Made by a program: the position numbers and the translations under genes
In this document: piece by piece, positions 1 through 8,593 of the stretch
Numbering within the stretch: the stretch's first letter is position 1
Layout: each line of letters begins with the position of its first letter
The notes under the pieces: generated by a model
Databases searched by the model: none
Told to the model about the DNA's origin: nothing
What the model saw: the letters and a program-made list of their open reading frames with translations, nothing else
Source: an uncultured Clostridia bacterium
Lineage (GTDB): Bacteria > Bacillota > Clostridia > TANB77 > CAG-508
Reading direction: 5' to 3'
DNA length: 64,000 nt
NCBI GenBank assembly: GCA_934121905.1
Contig: CAKOVI010000001.1
Span: 1 to 64,000, forward strand

Positions 1-75
1 CTAAAATCTAATGTCACAAATACACAGGTACCAAAGATAGCAGATAAAACAGAAGAAACATGGAACAATAGTTAA
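1..75 (+). CDS. C-terminal end of an unidentified protein (5' truncated by window)
   Basis: An open frame enters from the left edge and gives 24 residues ending in ETWNNS before TAA. It is too short to identify. It precedes the DGR accessory genes, where a DGR target gene often sits, but the residues do not resemble the template repeat, so it is not a variable repeat. Confidence 0.4.
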   Translation, partial: LKSNVTNTQVPKIADKTEETWNNS

Positions 76-90
76 TAGGAACTTTGCCAT

Positions 91-117
91 TTCCGGAAGG
101 CCTTAGGTCTTCTGGAA
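91..117. other. 12-bp stem-loop without T-tract, upstream of the DGR accessory genes
   Basis: Positions 91-102 pair with 106-117 (with two G-T pairs) around a TTA loop. No run of T follows, so this is not a standard intrinsic terminator. DGRs often have a hairpin or cruciform just downstream of the variable repeat; whether this is such a structure is inference, because no variable repeat is visible beside it. Confidence 0.4.
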
Positions 118-179
118 AGATTATAGGGAGTTTTATTAAATTTAAAATATGTTGAAGGGAATGATGTAAAATAGGAATA

Positions 180-623
180 GTGAGTGTTGTTAAGAATATA
201 AAATTAGTTCACCCAAGGGATATTACATTAATACGTATTGGGAGATTTTATTATACATATGGAAAGGATGCATATATATTATCTTATATATTCGGATATA
301 AATTAAATAAAGTTCAAAAAGAAAATATATATTCATGCGCATTCCCGGAAAATGTATATAATAAGGTGATTTCAAAGTTGGAAAATATGAAAATAAATTA
401 TATTAATGTAGATAGAAGAAATAACTATGAAGTTGACGAAAAGAGCGATAATAAAAATTTGAATAAATATGATGAGATTTTCGAAAAAGCAAAACAATAT
501 ATAAAACTGAAATTAGAAATTGATAATATATATAGTTATATGTTAGAAAATATTAATCAAAAAGAATTTAGTAAGACAATAGCGAAAGTGGAAGTTGTAT
601 TAATTGAAAATAGAGAAATTTAA
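180..623 (+). CDS. MutS-like (MSL) DGR accessory protein
   Basis: This 147-aa protein resembles the isolated N-terminal mismatch-recognition domain of MutS. It has an FYYTYGKDAYILSYIFGYK region, a CAFP motif and a helical C-terminus. Stand-alone proteins of this type are known next to DGR reverse transcriptases, where their role is unclear. The start is GTG at 180 with only a weak upstream GGA, so the true start is uncertain. Its end overlaps the avd gene by 20 nt, which implies translational coupling. The two genes read toward the template repeat and away from the reverse transcriptase strand. Confidence 0.6.
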   Translation: MSVVKNIKLVHPRDITLIRIGRFYYTYGKDAYILSYIFGYKLNKVQKENIYSCAFPENVYNKVISKLENMKINYINVDRRNNYEVDEKSDNKNLNKYDEIFEKAKQYIKLKLEIDNIYSYMLENINQKEFSKTIAKVEVVLIENREI

Positions 624-957
624 AATAATTAATTTTATTAGAGAACTAATAATTTATATTGATAGTAATTTAGAAAATTTTCCTAAAAAAGATATAGAAT
701 TAAAAAATAGAATTAGAAATAATAGTTACGATTTACTAGAAATAGCATATTTGGCCAATTCATCAACTAATGTAAATTATAAAAAAGAAAAAATAGAAGA
801 GGCAATTGCAAAAATAAAAATAATAGATTTTTTACTAAATTTGAGTTATGATAAAGAAATTATAAATAGCAAAAAATACATAAAATTTGGAAATAAAATT
901 GATGATATTATAAAATATATGATAGGTTGGTTAAAAAGTCTAGAAAATACTAAATAG
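604..957 (+). CDS. avd: Avd-like accessory variability determinant (four-helix bundle)
   Basis: This 117-aa protein is nearly all helical and lysine-rich, with the pattern of the bAvd/S23-like four-helix family: FIRELI near residue 11, then NFPKKD, YDLLEIAYLAN, and a final IKYMIGWLKSLEN helix. In characterised DGRs, Avd forms a basic pentamer that binds the reverse transcriptase and template RNA and is needed for mutagenic retrohoming. The start overlaps the preceding MutS-like gene. The template repeat begins 14 nt after the stop codon, the usual Avd-TR order. Confidence 0.75.
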   Translation: MKIEKFKIINFIRELIIYIDSNLENFPKKDIELKNRIRNNSYDLLEIAYLANSSTNVNYKKEKIEEAIAKIKIIDFLLNLSYDKEIINSKKYIKFGNKIDDIIKYMIGWLKSLENTK

Positions 958-970
958 GGCATTGTTGTAA

Positions 971-1160
971 TGGCTGGCTTCTCGTTCGGTTAACGACAAT
1001 TCAAGCAATGCGAATTTCTGCTTGAGCATGGCGAACATCGAAGACGACGTTTCAAATGCAGGCAACTGGAATATGTTCAATTCCGATGGCAATGAGAACG
1101 ATAACTGTGCGGCGGTTCGTCCCGTAGCTTCTGTAAACTGTGGTTATGTAATTAACGATT
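971..1160 (+). repeat. DGR template repeat (TR), approximate limits
   Basis: This segment is clearly more GC-rich than its surroundings and is preceded in frame by TAA, so it is not the end of a target gene. Its conceptual frame starts WLASRSVNDNSSNANF and ends with a VRPVASV-like motif, the hallmark of DGR variable C-lectin tails. Asparagine codons (AAC/AAT) are heavily over-represented, as expected when template adenines are mutated. The GC-rich patch at about 1110-1135 could serve as the homing initiation region. No matching variable repeat was seen in the window, so the target lies elsewhere. The open frame runs to 1213. Confidence 0.75.
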
Positions 1161-1287
1161 ACATAAGAGATAATATAGAAACAAACAGTGTCCTTTCGCA
1201 AAAAAAGCGATAAACTTAAAATAGATAATTTTATTTGTTAGTAGTAATACAAAGCGAACAGGAGTAAAATTTAACACTATTTTTACA

Positions 1288-1327
1288 AGAGTAGCATACA
1301 AATTGAAAATGCTACTCTAATTTTTTT
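1288..1327 (+). terminator. Intrinsic terminator ending the DGR accessory/TR transcript
   Basis: A 10-bp perfect stem (AGAGTAGCAT with ATGCTACTCT) is followed by a run of seven T on the + strand. It overlaps the end of the convergent reverse transcriptase gene. Confidence 0.75.
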
Positions 1328-2272
1328 AGCCTTTGTGGACAAAGATATTGGTATGTTGCAATAGAACTAGTAAGATTACTTAAAGTAATATAATTTTTTT
1401 TGTATAAATAAAATTTTTTTCGTAGTTTTCTTCGAATATCTCTGTATTTAGTATAATTTCCTTTGGTATCTCTGCCTAAAAATATAAAATTATTTTTATT
1501 TGAATACAACCTAGTTTTTTTATTTAAAACAAGGTTTTCTTTAGCTAAAAAAATTTTAATTTTGTCTAAACAATGTTTTAAATATTGTTTAGATGGATGA
1601 AAAAGTAAGAAGTCATCTTGATATCGTACATAATATTTTATGTGCAATTTTTCTTTTACGAAATGGTCAAAGTCATTTAAATAAAAGATAGCGAGAATTT
1701 GACTTGTCATGTTTCCGGATACCGAGACCTTGTTCATTACTATCTATAATAGTTGAAACAATATTGAGTGCATCTATGTCTTTTATGCGTTTCTGTAGTT
1801 TTTTCTTTAAAATATCATGGTCTATGCTTGCGAAAAATTTACTAATATCACATTTTAAAATATAGTATTTACCATAATTAATTTTACAAATTCTATGATA
1901 TTTTTGAGCTAATGCAGTTCCTTGACTAGAACCCAGATTTTTGCGACTAGCAACATTAGAATCAATTAAACATGGGAGAAGAGCCGGACACAAAATTTGT
2001 CTTGCGACTAGATGATTTATCACCTTATCATGCATGTTTTGACTTACAATTCTTCTTTCTTTAGGTTCATAAATTTTAAAAACATTGTATGGACTAACTT
2101 TATAAGTTTTGTTTTTTAATGTATTATGAATTCTTGATATATAAACACATTTATATTGTTTATAATTTGAAACCTTCTGTTTATTTTTTGTGTTTTTGCA
2201 AACTTCGTTGTAGGCAGACAAAATGTTGTCCATGTTATATAAATTTTGATATAAATTTTTTTTCCTTTTCAT
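1312..2272 (-). CDS. DGR-type reverse transcriptase, read through a +1 shift at CGG
   Basis: Two overlapping minus-strand frames (2272 down to 1673, then on to 1312) make one reverse transcriptase of about 320 aa, the usual DGR RT size. The first part has the EPKERRI finger motif and CDISKFFASIDH (first catalytic Asp). The second has IGNMTSQ, the [IVL]GxxxSQ signature that separates DGR RTs from QGxxxSP retroelement RTs, and YVRYQDDFLLF (catalytic YxDD). The frame breaks at CGG (1717-1715); dropping the C gives GLGIGNMTSQ. AGGAG lies just upstream of the ATG. The strand is opposite to TR and avd, which is unusual. It could be a pseudogene. Confidence 0.8.
1715..1717 (-). other. Candidate +1 frameshift codon (ATC C GGA) in the reverse transcriptase
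   Basis: In frame the codon is CGG and reading ends 14 codons later. Skipping its C reads GGA and restores the conserved IGNMTSQ motif. Confidence 0.55.
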
Positions 2273-2393
2273 AATGAGCTCCTTTTATTAAATTTTCTTT
2301 ATTATATCACTTTAAAATAAATATGGATGAAAAATATAATACTAGCATTTAGTTTTAACTATAAACGAGTTTTCGGAAAAATATGCAAACCCC

Positions 2394-2422
2394 TTGAAAA
2401 ATCCCCCAAAATAATATATAAT
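2394..2422 (+). promoter_or_regulatory. Sigma-A promoter for the SNF2 helicase gene
   Basis: TTGAAA (2394-2399) and TATAAT (2417-2422) are separated by 17 bp. AAGGAGAG at about 2442 is well placed for the ATG at 2455. Confidence 0.8.
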
Positions 2423-2454
2423 AACTTGCTAGAAAAAATCAAAAGGAGAGTCAA

Positions 2455-5400
2455 ATGCAAGTAAATAAAAATCTATCACAAGAATTATACCAAGACGCAG
2501 GAGAAGCAAGAACAATAAAAGCCAAAAGATACATAAATCAAGGAAAAGTAAACATAATAAAAACAAACTACGAAGACCCAAACAACTTTAGTATAACATC
2601 AATAGTATCAGGAAATTACGATGAATATCAAGTAAACATAGAAGTTCAAAAAGGAGAACTAGAAATAGCATCATGTGAATGTCCAGACTATGAAACAAAC
2701 TACAATGTATGTAAACATATAGTAGCAACATTAATGAAATTTGAACAAACAAAATACTGGGACAATGATGTACAAATTGAAGAAAGAACAGCTAGTAGAA
2801 AGGAACAATACAAATATAGAAGCTTTAGCAACTTAATAAGCACATTCTATAATGAAGAACTAAGAATACTTAGCGAAGACGAAGCAGTAATGCTAACAAA
2901 CAAAGACAAAGTAAAATTTGAACCAAAGATAGATTATGATAAATTTACAAACACGATGAAACTTGAATTAAAAATTGGAAATAAAAGAATGTACAAAATA
3001 AAAGATTTACCTGAATTTTACACAAGAATGGTAAATAACGAATACTTTAAATATGGAGAAAAACTAGAATTTGTACATAATAGAGAAAATTTTGCAGATG
3101 AAGCAAAACCACTCTTAGATTTTATTTTAAGATATGCAGAAATTATGAAATATTCAAACTCAAGTGATAGATATGGCTACTACTATTCATCATCAATAAA
3201 TAAAGCAGAAATAACATTAGGAGAAGGAATAATAGATGAAATATATGATTTACTAAAAGACAAAAAAGTAAACTACACATATGATTATACAAATTACAAA
3301 CTAGAATTTATAGAACAAAATCCTAAAATAGAATTTGAATTATCAAAAATAAGCGAAGACGAATTACTTTTAAAACCAAATATAGATGTATTTAAACTTG
3401 CAATATTTAATGGGCATAAATATGACTATTTACTTATAGAAAATAAATTTCACAGATGTGACAAAGAATTTTCAGATACAACTTTAAAAGTAATAAAAGC
3501 ATTTAGAGAAAATTATACATCAGAAATGTTACTAAGAAAAAAAGACTTAAAAGATTTCTATTCAGTAATAATGCCAAAAATAGAAAATAATGTAAAAGTA
3601 GAAGGTCTTGATGAAGAAGAAATAGAGAAATTTAGGCCTGAAAAATTAGCAGTAAAAGTATTTTTAGATTATGATAATGATAACTATCTCGTTGCAGATG
3701 TTAAGTTCTGTTATGGAGATGAAGAATTTAATCCATTAGACGAAAAAGCTAAAGTAAAAGCCTTGCGAAATGAGCTTCAAGAAAACAGAAATTTAAATAT
3801 AATAAAAAAATCAGGATTTATGTTAGATGTAAAAAATTTGAGATTTATATTGCCAAATGATGAACAAATATATGAATTTTTAACAAATGACATAAACTAT
3901 TATATGCAAAAATTTGAAGTAATGGTTACAGACAATTTCAAAACAAAAGAAGTTAAAGAACCTAAATTAGGTTCAATTGGTGTAAAGGTTGAAAATAATT
4001 TATTAAATATAGATTTAACAAAATTAAGCATTTCTCCAGAAGAAATTCAAGAAGTAATGGATAAATATAAAATAAAAAAGAAATTTTATAGACTAAAAGA
4101 TGGAAGCTTCTTGAACTTAAATGAAAATGAAGATATAGAATTTTTAGATAAACTATCATCAGGAATGGATATAAATTACAGAGATTTAAAAGATAATGTT
4201 ATAAAATTACCAGTAAACAGAACTTTATATTTAAATGAATTATTAAAAAAATTTAATAACACAAAAACTACTAAAAATAGTGAATACAAACAAATTGTAG
4301 AAAATTTAGAAAAAGATAACATAGATGAAGAAATACCATTACCAAAAGAAGTTAAAGCAGATTTAAGAGACTACCAAAAAATAGGATATAGTTGGCTAAA
4401 AACACTTGAAAACTATAAGTTTGGGGGAATACTTGCAGATGATATGGGACTAGGAAAAACACTTCAACTTTTAACTGTAATAGAATCTTATATAGAGAAA
4501 AGTGATAAAGATAAAATGGCAAGTATAGTAATATCACCAAGTTCACTTGCATTAAACTGGATGGCAGAATCAAAAAAATTCACACCTAATATTAAAGTAC
4601 AAGTAATTTCTGGAACTGCAAATGAGAGAAAACAAAAAATAACAGATATAAAAAATTATGATTTAGTTATAACATCATATGATTTACTAAAAAGAGATAT
4701 AGAAAAATACAAAGAATTAAACTACACATTTAAATATATAATAGCAGATGAGGCACAATATTTGAAAAACAGCAATACTCAAAATGCAAAAGCTATAAAA
4801 GAATTAAAGGCAGAAACGAGATATGCCCTAACAGGAACACCAATAGAAAATTCTTTGGCAGAATTATGGTCAATATTTGATTATATAATGCCTGGATATT
4901 TGTTCCAATATAAAAAGTTTAAATCAATGTATGAAACACCTATTGTAAAAGAGGAAAATCAAGAGGCAATGACAAAATTAAAAATGTTAATAGAGCCATT
5001 TGTACTTAGAAGAACTAAAAAGGAAGTGCTAACAGAACTTCCAGAAAAAACAATAACAGTTTTAAATAACAACATGGATGATGAACAAGAGAAAATATAT
5101 ATGTCATATTTAGCAAAAGCAAAACAAGAGGTTGCAGATCAAATCAAAGTAAATGGATTTGAAAAAAGTCAAATAATGATACTTGCAGCACTTACAAGAC
5201 TAAGGCAGATTTGTTGCCATCCTGGTCTATTTATTTCAGACTACAAAGGCGAAAGTAGTAAGCTAAGCCAATGTATGGAAATAATAGAAGATGCTGTAGG
5301 CTCAGGACATAAAATTTTGCTATTTTCTGGTTATACATCAATGTTTGATATAATTCAAAAAGAATTAATAGAAAGAAATATAAAATATTTTAAACTAACA

Positions 5401-5766
5401 GGTAGTACAAAAGTTAGTGAAAGAATAAAACTAGTAGATGATTTTAATAAAAATCCAGAGATTAAAATATTTTTAATCTCACTTAAAGCAGGAGGAACAG
5501 GTCTTAACCTTACAGGTGCAGATATGGTTATTCACTATGATCCTTGGTGGAATGCATCAGCTGAAAATCAGGCAACTGATAGAGCATATAGAATTGGCCA
5601 AAAAAATAATGTTCAAGTTTATAAACTTATTACAAGCAATTCTATTGAAGAAAAAATTTACGAGCTTCAACAGAAAAAATCTGAATTGGTTGATAACATG
5701 CTTTCTACAAAGACATCGTTTATTAGTAAATTTAGTAAAGATGAGATAATGAATTTGTTTGAATAA
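2455..5766 (+). CDS. SNF2/Rad54-family DEAD/DEAH helicase with N-terminal SWIM zinc finger
   Basis: This 1103-aa protein begins with a SWIM-type zinc motif (CECPDY ... VCKHIV, residues about 75-90). A long SNF2-associated middle region follows, then a complete SNF2 ATPase from about residue 640: Walker A DDMGLGKT, DEAQ box, LTGTPIENS, and the C-terminal motifs AGGTGLNLTGA and QATDRAYRIGQ. Such enzymes translocate on double-stranded DNA to remodel protein-DNA complexes; the cellular role of the bacterial version is not well defined. It has its own promoter and is probably monocistronic, since hpf has a separate promoter overlapping its end. Confidence 0.9.
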   Translation: MQVNKNLSQELYQDAGEARTIKAKRYINQGKVNIIKTNYEDPNNFSITSIVSGNYDEYQVNIEVQKGELEIASCECPDYETNYNVCKHIVATLMKFEQTKYWDNDVQIEERTASRKEQYKYRSFSNLISTFYNEELRILSEDEAVMLTNKDKVKFEPKIDYDKFTNTMKLELKIGNKRMYKIKDLPEFYTRMVNNEYFKYGEKLEFVHNRENFADEAKPLLDFILRYAEIMKYSNSSDRYGYYYSSSINKAEITLGEGIIDEIYDLLKDKKVNYTYDYTNYKLEFIEQNPKIEFELSKISEDELLLKPNIDVFKLAIFNGHKYDYLLIENKFHRCDKEFSDTTLKVIKAFRENYTSEMLLRKKDLKDFYSVIMPKIENNVKVEGLDEEEIEKFRPEKLAVKVFLDYDNDNYLVADVKFCYGDEEFNPLDEKAKVKALRNELQENRNLNIIKKSGFMLDVKNLRFILPNDEQIYEFLTNDINYYMQKFEVMVTDNFKTKEVKEPKLGSIGVKVENNLLNIDLTKLSISPEEIQEVMDKYKIKKKFYRLKDGSFLNLNENEDIEFLDKLSSGMDINYRDLKDNVIKLPVNRTLYLNELLKKFNNTKTTKNSEYKQIVENLEKDNIDEEIPLPKEVKADLRDYQKIGYSWLKTLENYKFGGILADDMGLGKTLQLLTVIESYIEKSDKDKMASIVISPSSLALNWMAESKKFTPNIKVQVISGTANERKQKITDIKNYDLVITSYDLLKRDIEKYKELNYTFKYIIADEAQYLKNSNTQNAKAIKELKAETRYALTGTPIENSLAELWSIFDYIMPGYLFQYKKFKSMYETPIVKEENQEAMTKLKMLIEPFVLRRTKKEVLTELPEKTITVLNNNMDDEQEKIYMSYLAKAKQEVADQIKVNGFEKSQIMILAALTRLRQICCHPGLFISDYKGESSKLSQCMEIIEDAVGSGHKILLFSGYTSMFDIIQKELIERNIKYFKLTGSTKVSERIKLVDDFNKNPEIKIFLISLKAGGTGLNLTGADMVIHYDPWWNASAENQATDRAYRIGQKNNVQVYKLITSNSIEEKIYELQQKKSELVDNMLSTKTSFISKFSKDEIMNLFE

Positions 5767-5783
5767 AAATATGACGAAAACAC

Positions 5784-5812
5784 TTGCCAAAAGCGAAAAT
5801 AACGTATATAAT
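5784..5812 (+). promoter_or_regulatory. Promoter of hpf
   Basis: TTGCCA (5784-5789) and TATAAT (5807-5812) have a 17-bp spacer. The leader to the ATG at 5900 is about 80 nt. Confidence 0.7.
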
Positions 5813-5899
5813 GTGAATATAAACCACCAGGGGAACAAAAACCACAGTGGAAAAATACAAAAGGAAAGTCCCTATAGTGGACAAGAAGGAGGAATTACT

Positions 5900-6427
5900 A
5901 TGGAAATAAAAGTTTTAGGAAAGGAAATAAAAGTTACAGAAGGAATTAATGAATATGTAGAAAAAAAGCTAGATAGAATAGACAAATATTTTGAAACAGC
6001 TAGCGCAGAAGTTACTGTAAGAGCAGAAAAAAATGAACAAATAGCAGAAGTTACAATTACAGCTAATGGTGAAAATTACAGAGCAGAAGCAGAAGAAAAA
6101 GATTTATATGCTTCATTAGATAAAGTAGCTGATATATTAGAAGGTCAAATAAGAAAAGTTAAAACTAAAAAAGAAAAAATGATGAGAGAAGGTTCTTTAA
6201 AAGACATGAACCAAACAACATCAGAAAAACATGAAATCAAAAATGAAATTTTAAAATATGGTTATTATGAAATAAAACCACTTGCACCAGAAGATGCAAT
6301 GTTAGAATTACAAGAAAGACCAACACATAATTTCTTACCATTTATAAATATTGAAACAAATAAAGTTTGTGTTATTTACAAATTAAAAGATGGTAAAAAT
6401 TATGGAATAGTTGAGCCGGAAGCTTAG
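5900..6427 (+). CDS. hpf: Long-form ribosome hibernation promoting factor
   Basis: The start is ATG at 5900, directly after AAGAAGGAGG; the open frame extends upstream, but only this start has a ribosome-binding site. The 175-aa protein has the N-terminal S30AE domain (KVTEGINEYVEKKLDRI) and the C-terminal dimerisation domain (KPLAPEDAMLELQ ... YKLKDGKNYGIVEPEA). Long HPF joins two 70S ribosomes into inactive 100S dimers in stationary phase or stress. It is transcribed from its own promoter and ends at a strong terminator. Confidence 0.93.
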   Translation: MEIKVLGKEIKVTEGINEYVEKKLDRIDKYFETASAEVTVRAEKNEQIAEVTITANGENYRAEAEEKDLYASLDKVADILEGQIRKVKTKKEKMMREGSLKDMNQTTSEKHEIKNEILKYGYYEIKPLAPEDAMLELQERPTHNFLPFINIETNKVCVIYKLKDGKNYGIVEPEA

Positions 6428-6445
6428 TAATATATGGAATTTATT

Positions 6446-6490
6446 GTACTGGAAAATCAGCTAAAAATAGCTGTTTTCCGGTACTTTTTT
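6446..6490 (+). terminator. Strong intrinsic terminator after hpf
   Basis: A long stem (GTACTGGAAAA and AGCT arms pairing with AGCTGTTTTCCGGTAC) is followed by TTTTTT. Confidence 0.9.
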
Positions 6491-6521
6491 GCTTGCTGAA
6501 AGGTTTAAATTTCACCAAAAT

Positions 6522-6550
6522 TTGCAAAATGTCGAAATATGTGGTATAAT
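6522..6550 (+). promoter_or_regulatory. Promoter of the M23 peptidase gene
   Basis: TTGCAA (6522-6527), a 17-bp spacer and TATAAT (6545-6550). Confidence 0.75.
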
Positions 6551-6594
6551 GGAGAATAGTTTCGCTAAAAATAACAATTAAAGGAGAGTGAATA

Positions 6595-7578
6595 ATTATT
6601 TTAAAACCAAAATTATTACATCTTACAAAAGAGATAGCAAAGGTTATGGCGATAATAATATCAGGGTTTTTATTAATTTTAGCGATGATATTTATTAAAT
6701 ATAAACCAGTATATGAAGTAACAATTGCAGGAGAAAAACTAGGATATATTGAAAAAGTAGATGAATTTAAAAATTTAATAGAAGAAAAAATAATTAACCA
6801 AGAAGGTGAATATATAGCAAATATTTCATTAATTGAAGAGCCAGAATACAATTTAAAATTGTTAAGTCGAACAAGCAATTTGAATGAAGAAGAGTTAATT
6901 GAAAAACTAAAGGAATGTAATACTATAACAACATATAAATATTATGAAGTAGCATTAAATAATGAAATAAAATCTTATGTAAAGACTATTGAAGAAGCAG
7001 AAAAAGTTGTTAATGACATAAAAGAAGAATTTGCAAATGATGATTTAGAATTAAATCTTCAAATTAATGAAAAGTATACAGAGAGCATAGAAAATGTGGA
7101 TACAAATTCATTAGAAGTTGCGACTACTAATGTGGAAAATGGAGCAAAAGAGTTAAAAGAAAGCAAGGAAAATGAGAATGCTCTAGCTATTGTGAATAAT
7201 ATAAAACTATCTGTTTTGCCAGTTACAGGAAGAATTACATCAAGATACGGAGAAAGAAGTTCTTTAAGAAGGTCGACTCATACAGGTCTTGACATTGCGT
7301 GTAACACTGGTACAGATATAAAGGTAGTATCAAATGGTACAGTTACATTTTCGGGTAAAAAAGGTTCTTATGGTAATTTGATAATTGTAGACCATGGTAA
7401 TGGCGTTGAGACTTGGTATGGTCATTGTAGTAAATTATATGCCAAAGCAGGGGACACTGTAACAGCAGGAGATGTTGTTGCGGCTGTTGGTTCTACTGGT
7501 AATTCAACAGGACCTCATTTGCATTTTGAAATTAGAATTAATGGGGAGTGTGTTAATCCTCAAAGTTATGTTTATTAG
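6595..7578 (+). CDS. Membrane-anchored M23 (LytM-type) peptidase, possible ATT start
   Basis: An N-terminal transmembrane anchor (IIISGFLLILAMIFI) precedes a charged stalk and a C-terminal M23 domain with the zinc ligands in RSTHTGLDIA (His, Asp) and HLHFEIR. These enzymes cut peptidoglycan cross-bridges or act as division activators outside the membrane. The first ATG (6646) has no good ribosome-binding site. AAGGAG at 6581 instead sits 8 nt before in-frame ATT codons at 6595 and 6598, which would add a basic cytosolic tail (KPKLLHLTKEIAK) before the anchor. If the ATG is used, the protein is 310 aa. Confidence 0.85.
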   Translation: MILKPKLLHLTKEIAKVMAIIISGFLLILAMIFIKYKPVYEVTIAGEKLGYIEKVDEFKNLIEEKIINQEGEYIANISLIEEPEYNLKLLSRTSNLNEEELIEKLKECNTITTYKYYEVALNNEIKSYVKTIEEAEKVVNDIKEEFANDDLELNLQINEKYTESIENVDTNSLEVATTNVENGAKELKESKENENALAIVNNIKLSVLPVTGRITSRYGERSSLRRSTHTGLDIACNTGTDIKVVSNGTVTFSGKKGSYGNLIIVDHGNGVETWYGHCSKLYAKAGDTVTAGDVVAAVGSTGNSTGPHLHFEIRINGECVNPQSYVY

Positions 7579-7582
7579 GAAG

Positions 7583-7609
7583 GAGTCAGAAATGGCTCTT
7601 TCTTTTTTT
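7583..7609 (+). terminator. Intrinsic terminator after the M23 peptidase gene
   Basis: GAGTCA and TGGCTC pair around a GAAA tetraloop, followed by a T-rich tract. Confidence 0.7.
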
Positions 7610-7620
7610 ATTTTAAAATA

Positions 7621-7653
7621 GGGACGGTTTCTTTCTAAAAAAAGAATCGTCTC
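7621..7653. repeat. Dispersed GGGACGGTTC-type inverted repeat, copy 1 (divergent)
   Basis: GGGACGGTTTCTTT pairs imperfectly with AAAGAATCGTCTC. It belongs to the same family as the copies near 10264, 12475, 17866 and 50571. Confidence 0.65.
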
Positions 7654-7732
7654 TATTTCAAAAAATGCTAGCATTTTAACTTTAACTATGCTATACTAAT
7701 TTCGAAATAAAAAAGAAAGGAATGCGATAAAA

Positions 7733-8404
7733 ATGGGAAAATTATTTGTTATAGATGGAACAGATGGAAGTGGAAAACAAACACAATTTCAAAAACTACA
7801 AGAAAGATTAACAAAAGATGGAATAGAATATAAAACCGTAAGTTTTCCAAACTATGATAGCCCAAGTTCATCATTAGTTAAAATGTATTTGTCAGGAGAA
7901 TTTGGAAAAAATGCAAAAGAAGTAAGTCCATATATTGCATCAACATTTTATGCAGCAGATAGATATGCTACATTTAAAACAGGATATCAAGAATATTACG
8001 ACAATGGAGGGATAATCTTAGCAGATAGATATACAACAGCAAATATGGTACATCAGGCAGGGAAAATATATGATAAAGAAGAAAGAAAAAAATTTTTAGA
8101 TTGGCTATGGGATTTTGAGTTTAATTTATATGGTTTGCCAATTCCAAGTGAAATATTTTTCTTAAATATGCCTGTTGAAAAATCTATAGAATTAATGAAA
8201 AATAGAGAAAATAAGTTTACACATAATCAAGCAAAAGACATACACGAAAGTGATACACAGCATTTAATAGATGCATATAATGCAGCATGTGATGTTGCTA
8301 AAGATTATAATTGGTATGAAATAAAATGTATTAAAGATGGAAATTTAAGAACAATAGATGATATTCATGAAGAAATTTATAAAGAAGTAAAAAAACATAT
8401 TTAA
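7733..8404 (+). CDS. tmk: Thymidylate (dTMP) kinase
   Basis: This 223-aa P-loop kinase has DGTDGSGKQTQ as Walker A, the DRY-type substrate motif (ILADRYTTANM) and a lid region near NRENKFTHN. It phosphorylates dTMP to dTDP. The sequence is of the longer, eukaryote-like thymidylate kinase type found in some Clostridia. AAAGG lies about 12 nt before the ATG. A TATACT -10 box at about 7692 is a likely promoter. A terminator follows at 8411. Confidence 0.88.
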   Translation: MGKLFVIDGTDGSGKQTQFQKLQERLTKDGIEYKTVSFPNYDSPSSSLVKMYLSGEFGKNAKEVSPYIASTFYAADRYATFKTGYQEYYDNGGIILADRYTTANMVHQAGKIYDKEERKKFLDWLWDFEFNLYGLPIPSEIFFLNMPVEKSIELMKNRENKFTHNQAKDIHESDTQHLIDAYNAACDVAKDYNWYEIKCIKDGNLRTIDDIHEEIYKEVKKHI

Positions 8405-8410
8405 TAAAAT

Positions 8411-8441
8411 AAAGACATAGTTAAATTTAATTATGTCTTTT
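8411..8441 (+). terminator. Intrinsic terminator after tmk
   Basis: AAAGACATA (8411-8419) pairs with TATGTCTTT (8432-8440). Only a short T run is present. Confidence 0.65.
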
Positions 8442-8559
8442 AATGATGAAAAACAACAAAAATGAAAGAAAAAACGAGATATAATAAGAAAAAACAAAGA
8501 AAATAAAATTATTAATCAAAGAGATGATAAAAAGTAAGTACATTTTACTTTTAATGGAT

Positions 8560-8587
8560 TTGAAATATTGGAAAAATTTGGTATAAT
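8560..8587 (+). promoter_or_regulatory. Promoter of the OLE RNA
   Basis: TTGAAA (8560-8565), a 16-bp spacer and TATAAT (8582-8587) lie just before the start of a long non-coding, relatively GC-rich stretch. Confidence 0.7.
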
Positions 8588-8593
8588 ATAACC

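Noticed and set aside
1022..1213. A 63-aa protein-coding gene starting at 1022
   Set aside because: It is the open frame of the DGR template repeat; composition and Asn-codon pattern fit a TR rather than an expressed protein.
1312..2272. Group II intron or retron as source of the reverse transcriptase
   Set aside because: No maturase domain, intron ribozyme or msr/msd structure is visible; the [IVL]GxxxSQ motif and adjacent TR/Avd indicate a DGR.
5759..5899. Upstream extension of the hpf reading frame (start at 5759)
   Set aside because: The promoter at 5784-5812 lies inside the extension and the only good ribosome-binding site is before ATG 5900.
2341..7700. Similar TGCTAGCATTTTAAC-like strings near 2345 and 7666 as a shared operator
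   Set aside because: The match is short and AT-rich, and its position relative to the promoters differs, so it may be chance.
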